From assembly GCA_947461325.1 (NCBI GenBank), contig CANHLD010000003.1, positions 1-26,883 of the forward strand: a stretch of 26,883 nt of DNA, given 5' to 3'. The stretch comes from Comamonadaceae bacterium (GTDB taxonomy: Bacteria; Pseudomonadota; Gammaproteobacteria; Burkholderiales; Burkholderiaceae_C). Both the position numbers and the translations under genes were made by a program. The stretch's first letter is position 1, and every line of letters begins with the position of its first letter. Shown piece after piece: positions 7,830-14,305 of the stretch. Under the pieces are notes generated by a model. That model did no database searches. It was not told the DNA's origin and was given only the letters and a program-made list of their open reading frames with translations.

Positions 7830-7858
7830 TAGTCACTTAATTGTCATTATTTATTCAT
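7830..7858 (+). promoter_or_regulatory. Triple Pho half-site array upstream of the glycosyltransferase-ppk2 operon
   Basis: Three in-phase half-sites, TAGTCAC, TTGTCAT and TTATTCAT (cores GTCAC, GTCAT, TTCAT), start 11 bp apart, ending about 34 bp before the ATG at 7893. Each adjacent pair fits the 7+4+7 PhoB box layout. This is the longest uninterrupted array in the window and the most convincing site. A TTTTAT about 8 bp downstream could serve as a weak -10. Confidence 0.65.
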
Positions 7859-7892
7859 TAATCTGTTTTATTTCGAAGTCATATTAAGGGGT

Positions 7893-9140
7893 ATGAATAC
7901 ACACATTATTGTTGAGAGATTTGGGCAAACCAAAAGTCCTTTAAATATTTCAGTTGTGACTGAAACATTTCCACCGGACATCAATGGCGTGGCTCACACC
8001 TTGTCGAAAACTGTAGCTGGACTACAAAGGAACGGACATAATATTTGGTTAGTTCGACCAAGAATCGAAAAAAGGGAACTTGCAAAAAGTCAAGATGGCT
8101 TCAATGAACTCCTTGTCAAAGGAATGCCCATCCCTTTTTACAAGCAGTTACGCATGGGGTTGCCGGCCAAAAAAGAATTGCATCGACTTTGGTCGTACAA
8201 AAGACCCGATGTGGTTCATATCGCAACTGAGGGCCCCTTGGGCTGGTCAGCACTCCAAGTTGCAAAAAAACTAAAGATACCTATCAGTACCGACTTTCGC
8301 ACCAATTTTCACGCTTATAGCAGTCACTATGGCATTGGTTGGTTAAGTGGCGCAATACTGGCATACATGCGTAAATTTCACAATACCGCTGGTGCCACAA
8401 TGGTACCTACGCATCAACTAGCTCAATCTTTATCAAGTGCTGGCTTTGAGCGATTACATGTTGTTCCGCGAGGCATTGACACGGAACTGTTTTCACCAAG
8501 TAAGCGCAGTCTGACGCTGCGTGAATCATGGAACGCTGACTCACAGACTGTTGTCATGCTTTATGTAGGCAGATTAGCGGTTGAAAAAAATATTGAGCTT
8601 GTATTGCATACCTACAAGATGGTCAAGCGGCAGCATCGCAATATCAAACTTGTACTCGTGGGTGACGGCCCCTTGAGGCATGACTTAGAAGCCTCTAACC
8701 CTGATGTCATATTTGCAGGTTTCAGAACGGGTGAAGATTTGGCTAAACATTATGCAAGCGCTGATATGTTTGTTTTTGCCAGTCAAACTGAAACCTTTGG
8801 TAACGTCACTTTAGAGGCAATGGCCTCTGGATTGGCAGTTGTAGCCTTTAAACATGCCGGAGCAGGAGAATTGATTCAAAACGGAGTCAATGGAATGCTT
8901 GCTGATTACGATTCAAACTTTCAATTTGAGATGGCAGCTCAAGCCTTACTCAATACCCCCGACCTCATGAAATTTGTAAGAGAACAAGCGTCCTTAAGTG
9001 CCAAGTCCATGGGTTGGGAAGTGATTGTTGCAAAGACAGAATCTGTGCTGCATGACATTTGCGAGAAACAAGAACCTGTGGCGATCGCCAATTCACCATT
9101 TTCAAATCCAATCCATTTAGTTTCGCAGGAATCACAATGA
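7893..9140 (+). CDS. GT4 family glycosyltransferase, likely diacylglycerol glycosyltransferase (Agt/SqdX-like)
   Basis: GT-B fold retaining glycosyltransferase of 415 residues. The N-terminal acceptor domain opens with ISVVTETFPPDINGVAHTL (19-37) and has VVHIATEGPLGWSA (107-120), a pattern shared with SqdX, MgtA and Agt lipid glycosyltransferases. The C-terminal donor domain has VGRLAVEKN (225-233), LVGDGPLR (255-262) and the E-x7-E pair E300/E308 in TETFGNVTLEAMASG. AAGGGG precedes the ATG. Its stop overlaps the ppk2 start as ATGA, so the two are coupled. A Pho array upstream, PlcP-like lipase as diacylglycerol source and Ugd as UDP-glucuronate source suggest glucuronosyl- or glucosyl-diacylglycerol synthesis at the inner membrane (inference). 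Other lipid or polysaccharide acceptors cannot be excluded. Confidence 0.85.
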   Translation: MNTHIIVERFGQTKSPLNISVVTETFPPDINGVAHTLSKTVAGLQRNGHNIWLVRPRIEKRELAKSQDGFNELLVKGMPIPFYKQLRMGLPAKKELHRLWSYKRPDVVHIATEGPLGWSALQVAKKLKIPISTDFRTNFHAYSSHYGIGWLSGAILAYMRKFHNTAGATMVPTHQLAQSLSSAGFERLHVVPRGIDTELFSPSKRSLTLRESWNADSQTVVMLYVGRLAVEKNIELVLHTYKMVKRQHRNIKLVLVGDGPLRHDLEASNPDVIFAGFRTGEDLAKHYASADMFVFASQTETFGNVTLEAMASGLAVVAFKHAGAGELIQNGVNGMLADYDSNFQFEMAAQALLNTPDLMKFVREQASLSAKSMGWEVIVAKTESVLHDICEKQEPVAIANSPFSNPIHLVSQESQ

Positions 9141-10045
9141 AAGATGCAAAAGCAATTGATAAACATTTGCTGCAACGTATTCGTGAAGATATGCTTGACA
9201 ACTTTGATGAAGAACTCGAAATGGAAATGGACGAGTATCTGGATCATGATGAAAATGCAGCGCTTAAGATGCGACAAGATCGTATTCAATACTTTAAAAA
9301 TTTGTTAAGACTTCAAGGTGAGTTGGTCAAATTACAAGATTGGGTAGTAGCAACCAAGCACCGTGTAGTGATTATTTTCGAAGGGCGTGATGCGGCTGGT
9401 AAAGGTGGCGTGATCAAGCGTATTACCCAAAGACTCAATCCCCGTATTTGCAGAGTTGCTGCTTTGCCTGCTCCGAATGATCGCGAGCGTACGCAATGGT
9501 ATTTTCAACGCTATGTGGCGCATTTGCCAGCCGCAGGCGAGATAGTTCTATTTGATCGAAGTTGGTATAACCGCGCCGGTGTTGAACGCGTTATGGGTTT
9601 TTGCTCTGACGAAGAATATGAAGAATTTTTCCGCTCAGTACCTGAGTTTGAAAAAATGCTCTCAAGAAGTGGTATTCAAGTGATTAAATACTGGTTCTCC
9701 ATCACAGATGATGAACAACATGCTCGCTTTTTAGGACGCATACACGATCCTCTAAAACAATGGAAACTCAGTCCCATGGATTTAGAGAGCCGCAAACGAT
9801 GGGAAGCCTATACCCACGCTAAAGAAGCCATGATTGAGAGAACACATATTCCTGAAGCACCCTGGTGGGTTGTGCAAGCTGTAGACAAAAAACGAGCCCG
9901 GCTCAACTGCATACAGCATCTGCTTTCACTCATGGCTTATTCTGAGATTGAGCATCCCTCCATTGAATTACCCGCACGTGTACGCAATCCGGATTACAGC
10001 AGGCATCCGGTACCAGCAGATATGTATGTACCTGATATTTTTTAA
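9137..10045 (+). CDS. ppk2: Polyphosphate kinase 2 family protein
   Basis: Nucleotide kinase using polyphosphate, 302 residues. Walker A GRDAAGKGG (83-91) and the Walker B/lid region LFDRSWYNRAGVERVMGF (138-155) are diagnostic, with the acidic N-terminal helix (DEELEMEMDEYLDHDEN) typical of single-domain PPK2. These enzymes usually turn ADP or GDP plus polyphosphate into the triphosphate. The ATG at 9137 is chosen over an upstream in-frame TTG at 9059 because AGGA precedes it and it makes an ATGA overlap with the glycosyltransferase. Its TAA directly abuts the end of ugd on the other strand. In a Pho operon it could mobilise stored polyphosphate for NTP supply, including UTP for nucleotide sugars after exchange (inference). 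Confidence 0.94.
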   Translation: MKDAKAIDKHLLQRIREDMLDNFDEELEMEMDEYLDHDENAALKMRQDRIQYFKNLLRLQGELVKLQDWVVATKHRVVIIFEGRDAAGKGGVIKRITQRLNPRICRVAALPAPNDRERTQWYFQRYVAHLPAAGEIVLFDRSWYNRAGVERVMGFCSDEEYEEFFRSVPEFEKMLSRSGIQVIKYWFSITDDEQHARFLGRIHDPLKQWKLSPMDLESRKRWEAYTHAKEAMIERTHIPEAPWWVVQAVDKKRARLNCIQHLLSLMAYSEIEHPSIELPARVRNPDYSRHPVPADMYVPDIF

Positions 10046-11368
10046 TTACTCTCTGCCAATTCCTTTGTAGATAAATCCCCGCTCCTTCATGCGAATGGGA
10101 TCAAATAAATTACGACCATCAAAGATCACCGGTTGTAATAAAGTGCTTTTCATTAATTCAAAATCCGGCGCTTTGAACTGTCTCCATTCAGTCATGATGA
10201 CCAATGCATCTGCATTATTTAAAGCGGCCTCTTTGGTGCCGCACAGTTGAAGCATGGGTTGCACACCATAAATGTGTTGAGCTTCTTCCATAGCCGCAGG
10301 GTCATAAGCTTGTACTTTGGCACCTGCTCGCCACAATGCTTCCATCAAAACTCGGCTAGGCGCTTCGCGCATGTCATCTGTGTTGGGCTTGAATGACAAA
10401 CCCCACAGAGCCAATGTTTTGCCGGATAAATCGTTTTTAAAATACTTATTGATCTTCTCAAACACCACTTGCTTTTGAGCCTTGTTACGTGATTCGATGG
10501 CATTCAATATCAACGGTTCAAAGCCCATGTCTTCCGCAGTTTTAACCAAAGCACTGACATCTTTCGGAAAACAACTTCCACCATAACCAGCACCCGCGTA
10601 AATAAAATGGTAGCCAATACGTTGATCACTACCTATGCCCTGTCGTACAGATTCAATATCAGCGCCTACAGCCTCAGCAATATTTGCCATTTCATTCATG
10701 AAACTGATTTTGGCAGCCAACATGCAATTCGCTGCATATTTGGTCATCTCAGAACTTCGTATACCCATGATGATGATTTTGTCGTGGTTTCTATTGAATG
10801 GCTCGTAAAGTTCTCTCAATATTTTTTCTGCTTTGAGACTGTCTGTGCCAATAACGATTCGGTCTGGCCTTTGACAATCAGCAACAGCTGCACCTTCCTT
10901 CAAAAACTCAGGGTTAGAAACCACATCGAATTCGATGCCAACGCCTCGAACAGCCATACTTCTCTGGATTTCTTCCCGCACCTTATCAGCTGTTCCGACA
11001 GGCACCGTAGATTTGTTCACAATGACTGCGTAATTTTGTAAATACTGCCCAATGGTTTGTGCAACTTTTAAGACATGCCGAAGGTCAGCACTTCCATCTT
11101 CATCTGGAGGAGTACCCACTGCAATAAAAACCACATCTGTTTGACTCAAAGCGCTTTGTGCATCCGTTGTGAATACAAGTCTTTGCTCTGAATAATTTGT
11201 TTTAACTATTGATTCCAAGCCGGGTTCATAGATTGGAATGTCTCCATCTTTCAATTTGCTTATTTTTTGTTTATCTATATCTACGCAAGTTACTAGATGC
11301 CCCGCCTCGGCAAGAACTGCGCCCTGAACTAAACCTACATAGCCCGTACCGAATACAGTGATTTTCAT
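10046..11368 (-). CDS. ugd: UDP-glucose 6-dehydrogenase
   Basis: Oxidises UDP-glucose twice with NAD to UDP-glucuronate in the cytoplasm; 440 residues, normal length. The Rossmann motif is GTGYVGLVQGAVLAEAGH (7-24), followed by VGTPPDEDG, NKSTVPVGTADKV, the SNPEFLKEGAAV segment (151-162), catalytic C266 in GYGGSCFPKD, and the C-terminal UDP-binding LWGLSFKPNTDDMREAPS and IFDGRNLFDP. Upstream on its strand are two Pho boxes (11398-11448), and AGAGGA precedes the ATG. No capsule or O-antigen genes are nearby, so UDP-glucuronate most plausibly feeds the neighbouring glycosyltransferase (inference). The stop abuts the ppk2 stop with no gap. Confidence 0.96.
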   Translation of the reverse strand: MKITVFGTGYVGLVQGAVLAEAGHLVTCVDIDKQKISKLKDGDIPIYEPGLESIVKTNYSEQRLVFTTDAQSALSQTDVVFIAVGTPPDEDGSADLRHVLKVAQTIGQYLQNYAVIVNKSTVPVGTADKVREEIQRSMAVRGVGIEFDVVSNPEFLKEGAAVADCQRPDRIVIGTDSLKAEKILRELYEPFNRNHDKIIIMGIRSSEMTKYAANCMLAAKISFMNEMANIAEAVGADIESVRQGIGSDQRIGYHFIYAGAGYGGSCFPKDVSALVKTAEDMGFEPLILNAIESRNKAQKQVVFEKINKYFKNDLSGKTLALWGLSFKPNTDDMREAPSRVLMEALWRAGAKVQAYDPAAMEEAQHIYGVQPMLQLCGTKEAALNNADALVIMTEWRQFKAPDFELMKSTLLQPVIFDGRNLFDPIRMKERGFIYKGIGRE

Positions 11369-11397
11369 ATTAATTTGTCCTCTGTTGTTTCTATCTT

Positions 11398-11415
11398 ATG
11401 AACGCGACATGACAA
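11398..11415 (-). promoter_or_regulatory. Candidate Pho box, proximal, upstream of ugd
   Basis: Minus strand reads TTGTCAT-GTCG-CGTTCAT with an 11-bp period. It ends 30 bp before the ugd ATG. Its phase is exactly 22 bp from the distal ugd box, so the half-sites fall on one face of the helix. Confidence 0.55.
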
Positions 11416-11430
11416 ATATTTTGCTGATTT

Positions 11431-11448
11431 GTGAACTTTTAATGACTT
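11431..11448 (-). promoter_or_regulatory. Candidate Pho box, distal, upstream of ugd
   Basis: Minus strand reads AAGTCAT-TAAA-AGTTCAC with an 11-bp period. An AATATT about 10 bp downstream is placed as expected for the -10 of a PhoB-activated promoter, where the box replaces the -35. Confidence 0.55.
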
Positions 11449-11449
11449 G

Positions 11450-11467
11450 ATGTCATGGGTTCGTCAT
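11450..11467 (+). promoter_or_regulatory. Candidate Pho box and -10 upstream of sixA
   Basis: Plus strand reads ATGTCAT-GGGT-TCGTCAT, two perfect GTCAT cores at an 11-bp period. TACATT at 11478-11483 lies 10 bp downstream as a plausible -10 element. The sixA ATG is at 11531. The site is 1 bp from the distal ugd box on the opposite strand, so the two promoters are back to back. Confidence 0.65.
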
Positions 11468-11530
11468 CTGGCACCACTACATTGAATGATTCGAGCGTTT
11501 TTAAATTGCCTCAAACCAAATGAGATCAAA

Positions 11531-11992
11531 ATGGATTTAATTTTTTGGCGTCATGCTGAAACGGCACATGCTGTTCATGGTCAATCAGATTCTGATCGTG
11601 AATTGTCCCCTCGAGGTGAAAGACAAGCACAGCGCATGGCTCACTGGCTGGAGAGGCAGTTACCTGAAAGCACAAAGATTCTTTGCTGCCCTACTGTTCG
11701 CGCCGAACAGACTGTTACCCCACTTGGTAGGAAATACAAGCTACGTGACGAACTTTCACCCAATGCCTCAATTGAGGATGTTCTTGCATTGGTTCAATGG
11801 CCTGTCAATAAAAGCAATGTGTTATTGGTTACACATCAACCCTTGATTGGTGAAGTGATTAAAAAACTTCTCCAAATACAAATTCCTGAAGTTGTTGTAA
11901 AAAAAGGAAGTGTTTGGTGGCTTCGTTCAAGGAATAAAGAAGATGAAGAGCAAACAATGTTAGTTACATTACAAACACCAGAAATGCTGTGA
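11531..11992 (+). CDS. sixA: SixA-type phosphohistidine phosphatase (histidine phosphatase superfamily)
   Basis: Small single-domain enzyme of 153 residues. The RHG-like motif is RHAET (R7, catalytic H8); LCCPTVRAEQT (R57) is the SixA S-x3-RAxQT signature, and VTHQP carries the second catalytic H102. SixA proteins remove phosphate from histidine of phosphotransfer proteins. The ATG at 11531 is chosen because the fold begins at residue 2 and GAG precedes it; an in-frame ATG at 11486 would add 15 unrelated residues. A Pho box with a spaced -10 lies upstream. Its target here is unknown: a PTS phosphocarrier or a histidine phosphotransfer protein are both possible. It ends 5 bp from the convergent aquaporin gene. 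Confidence 0.85.
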   Translation: MDLIFWRHAETAHAVHGQSDSDRELSPRGERQAQRMAHWLERQLPESTKILCCPTVRAEQTVTPLGRKYKLRDELSPNASIEDVLALVQWPVNKSNVLLVTHQPLIGEVIKKLLQIQIPEVVVKKGSVWWLRSRNKEDEEQTMLVTLQTPEML

Positions 11993-11997
11993 CAGAT

Positions 11998-12648
11998 TTA
12001 TCTGACTTTCACATCATTTAACTTTAAAAAAATAAATACAAGGCCAACACCTGTTATTTCAGCGAGTACAAAAGCTGGTGCATCTGAGGGACTGATGCCT
12101 GCAAATGTATTGCTCATCATTCTGCCAATGACTGCCGCAGGATTTGCGAATGAAGTGCTGGCAGTAAACCAATACGCCGCGCCAATGTAGCAAGCAACAA
12201 GTGTTGGTATTTTTTGTTTGGGCGCCAGCAAAATAACAGACAGTAAACCGGCCGTCGCTATGACTTCAGACAGCCATTGTCCAGGTCCTGTTCTGACTTT
12301 GGCGGACCACTGTAATATTTCCAGATCAAACATGGCATGCGCAAGCCATGCGCCGGATGCTGCTCCAGCGAATTGCGCGATCACAGTCATTGCAGTTAGC
12401 GCCAATGTCCATTTGTCACGCCAAGCCATGAATATGGTGACGAGCGGGTTGAAATGTGCACCGCTGAATGGCCCCAATGTTTCAATCAACACATAGAGCG
12501 CAAACACAGTGACCAAGGTGTTGGCTAGCAAAGCCACCGCTGTATTTCCCTGAGATAGTTGCTCGGCCATGATGCCCGAACCGATAACGGCACAAAGCAA
12601 AGCGCAAGTTCCCGCAAACTCAGACAGAATATGTTGGATGTTTTTCAA
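11998..12648 (-). CDS. aqpS: MIP-family channel (arsenic-operon aquaporin, AqpS-like)
   Basis: Six-helix inner-membrane channel of 216 residues. The first half-helix motif is GAHFNPLVT (NPL at 67-69 instead of NPA), the second is SFANPAAVIGR (NPA at 169-171, with the filter arginine R176). The SFANPA and TFAGI sequences match channels found in ars operons, where the channel lets arsenite leave after arsenate reduction, as shown for Sinorhizobium AqpS. Translation apparently starts at a TTG overlapping the arsC stop as TTGA; no better ATG lies before the first helix. Co-transcription with arsC is therefore likely. Transport of water or another small neutral solute cannot be excluded. Confidence 0.85.
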   Translation of the reverse strand: MKNIQHILSEFAGTCALLCAVIGSGIMAEQLSQGNTAVALLANTLVTVFALYVLIETLGPFSGAHFNPLVTIFMAWRDKWTLALTAMTVIAQFAGAASGAWLAHAMFDLEILQWSAKVRTGPGQWLSEVIATAGLLSVILLAPKQKIPTLVACYIGAAYWFTASTSFANPAAVIGRMMSNTFAGISPSDAPAFVLAEITGVGLVFIFLKLNDVKVR

Positions 12649-13145
12649 GACTGACTAAGCTCTCTGGCAGTTTGTTGTATCCGCAGTCTGCTCAATCCCG
12701 CCTCAGGTAAATTGACAAAAATTTCAAGACGCTTGCGAATCATGTGTAAAGTTTTGATGAAGGCTATGCGCTTTTCATCCTGACTGGCTTGCCCGGCAGA
12801 GGGATCTTCATAGCCCCAATGTGCAGTAGCGGGTTGACCAGGCCAATAGGGGCAAGTTTCTCCTGCCGCGTTATCGCAAACAGTGATGACCAAATCCATT
12901 TGAGGTGCATCAGGTGAAGAAAACACATCCCAACTTTTACTGGTCAAACCTGTTGTAGCAATACCCGCGTTATTTAATGTTTCTATTGCCAAGGGGTTCG
13001 GCTGTTGATTTTCACGTGGACTGCTACCTGCTGAATACGCCTTGAATCTGCCGCCGCCGAGATGGTTAAGCAAAGCCTCGGCCAATATGCTTCTGGCCGA
13101 ATTATGGGTACATAAAAAAAGAACGTGGATAGGATTTTTTTCCAT
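12645..13145 (-). CDS. arsC: Arsenate reductase, low-molecular-weight phosphatase family
   Basis: Reduces arsenate to arsenite in the cytoplasm; 166 residues. The P-loop is CTHNSARS (C12 and R18), matching the C-x5-R loop of LMW-phosphatase-type ArsC, and two further cysteines, C90 and C98 in VCDNAAGETCPYWPG, sit where the relay cysteines of thioredoxin-linked ArsC lie. The ATG at 13145 is chosen since GAAGGAAAAAAG precedes it; an upstream start at 13178 adds 11 residues that include the ribosome binding site. It is the first gene of the arsC-aquaporin pair. No arsR regulator is visible in the window. A protein tyrosine phosphatase role is less likely given the extra cysteines. Confidence 0.9.
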   Translation of the reverse strand: MEKNPIHVLFLCTHNSARSILAEALLNHLGGGRFKAYSAGSSPRENQQPNPLAIETLNNAGIATTGLTSKSWDVFSSPDAPQMDLVITVCDNAAGETCPYWPGQPATAHWGYEDPSAGQASQDEKRIAFIKTLHMIRKRLEIFVNLPEAGLSRLRIQQTARELSQS

Positions 13146-13335
13146 CTTTTTTCCTTCATTGAGCACAGCAGTTCTCATTACTTTATATTATCTTAAATGC
13201 CTTTTATTTCATTCATGTTACATAATCATGAAAATCCGAATTAATCAGTTTCATTTCATTGCAGAGTTTCTTTTGCTTATTGAACTAAGGCAGTAACTTG
13301 ATTATTCGTTGTTTTCATATTGACAGAGGACATTT

Positions 13336-13608
13336 TTGACAACAGCTACGCTTCCCTTGTTATACATCGATTGCATCTTGATTTTCATTTTGATGGAATG
13401 GTTGGTCTTGTGTATTCGTTACCAAATTTTTCAACGTGGCCTGAGCATCAAAGAATCTTCTCTCGGTTTACTTCCCGGTTTTTTCTTGATACTGGGCATC
13501 AGAACTGCTGCACCAGTTGATGTACCTATTGAAGTATTTGGGTGTCTTGCTCTTTCAGGTGTAGCGCATGCCTTTGACTTTTATAGCAGATACAAGTCGC
13601 TTCGATAG
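13336..13608 (+). CDS. Small hypothetical membrane protein
   Basis: Unrecognised 90-residue protein with two or three hydrophobic helices (about 6-27, 45-56 and 64-78). It would begin at a TTG at 13336 preceded by AGAGGA at good spacing, reading MTTATLPLLYIDCILIF; no ATG is present in front of the first helix. IDCILIFILMEWLVLCI and the GLLPGFFLILGIR turn look like a genuine membrane protein rather than chance. It stands alone between arsC (divergent) and tRNA-Ser (convergent). Function unknown. Confidence 0.6.
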   Translation: MTTATLPLLYIDCILIFILMEWLVLCIRYQIFQRGLSIKESSLGLLPGFFLILGIRTAAPVDVPIEVFGCLALSGVAHAFDFYSRYKSLR

Positions 13609-13617
13609 AGTCAGCTA

Positions 13618-13633
13618 CAAACTGTCCAGTTTG
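13618..13633. terminator. Short palindrome between the small membrane gene and tRNA-Ser
   Basis: Perfect inverted repeat CAAACTG-TC-CAGTTTG lying between converging transcripts. It could end either one, but neither strand has a proper T-run, so a rho-independent terminator is only a possibility. Confidence 0.3.
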
Positions 13634-13649
13634 CATGGTTAAGTAAAAC

Positions 13650-13741
13650 TGGCGGAAAGAGAGGGATTCGAACCCTCGGTACAGGAGAACCTGTACGCCG
13701 GATTTCGAATCCGGTGCATTCGACCACTCTGCCATCTTTCC
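13650..13741 (-). tRNA. serU: tRNA-Ser(CGA)
   Basis: The minus strand folds as a class II tRNA of 92 nt. The acceptor stem is GGAAAGA with TCTTTCC, followed by discriminator G and an encoded CCA. The anticodon stem CCGGA/TCCGG encloses loop TTCGAAA, giving anticodon CGA for UCG codons. The long variable arm pairs GTACAGG with CCTGTAC, and the T arm is GAGGG-TTCGAATC-CCTC. It lies downstream of, and on the same strand as, serS. The symbol is by analogy with E. coli. Confidence 0.97.
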
Positions 13742-13795
13742 TATGGTCTCATTCAAGCTCATCAAAAAAATTAATCAGCGCGAATATCTACCTAC

Positions 13796-14287
13796 TTAAG
13801 GCTTGGATTGAATATCTACAACTTGCGGCATTTCTTGTTTGGTTGAAGCAGGGTTCACATCGTTAGCATTACGCGGCGCTCTGGTGAGAATAACTAATGC
13901 AGAACCGGCGGCCAATACATTACCTTCTTGAATCTCTATAGTGACGTTGTGATCTTGCTTGGTAAAAACCATCACACTCGTTTTGGCTCGCACGGCTGAT
14001 AACAATGTCCACCCTTGGGATGGATAGTTATCTAAGAAATAACCAAATGCAGCTGCAGGCTCACGCGCTGAATCTATGACCACCCGTCCTACCCAGTTGT
14101 TTCCCGAGCCAATGACTGTGGATTGATCATGCAATATTCTGGCCCCTGCTGGCAACTGGGTTTGTGCCAACAAATCTGCGCCACTCATGTCTACGCTTGC
14201 AGCAGATCTCCCCGCGCCCATGGGCATATTCGTACAGCCTGTCATCAGCATTAATGCTGTACTTGCAATCAATATATGCTTGATCAT
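13796..14287 (-). CDS. Hypothetical lipoprotein
   Basis: 163-residue protein with a lipoprotein signal: positively charged start (MIKH), hydrophobic stretch, and lipobox LMTGC with the acylated cysteine at residue 18. The mature part has a beta-rich segment around GSGNNWVGRVVID and FGYFLDNYPSQGWTLLSAVRAKTSVMVF, which looks like a compact alpha/beta domain, and a Pro/Ser tail. It starts 18 bp after serS and is probably the last gene of fkpB-ispH-serS. I do not recognise a function; an outer-membrane lipoprotein is expected, since residue +2 is Thr rather than Asp. Confidence 0.85.
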   Translation of the reverse strand: MIKHILIASTALMLMTGCTNMPMGAGRSAASVDMSGADLLAQTQLPAGARILHDQSTVIGSGNNWVGRVVIDSAREPAAAFGYFLDNYPSQGWTLLSAVRAKTSVMVFTKQDHNVTIEIQEGNVLAAGSALVILTRAPRNANDVNPASTKQEMPQVVDIQSKP

Positions 14288-14305
14288 GGACTTTTCCTTT
14301 GAGAG

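Noticed and set aside
9059..9136. N-terminal extension of ppk2 from a TTG
   Set aside because: It lies inside the glycosyltransferase coding end, while the ATG at 9137 has AGGA and the ATGA overlap.
13146..13335. Pho box between arsC and the small membrane gene
   Set aside because: Several TTCAT-like words occur, but each pair at 11-bp spacing has a core mismatch (for example TTCAT with GTAAC), weaker than the accepted sites.
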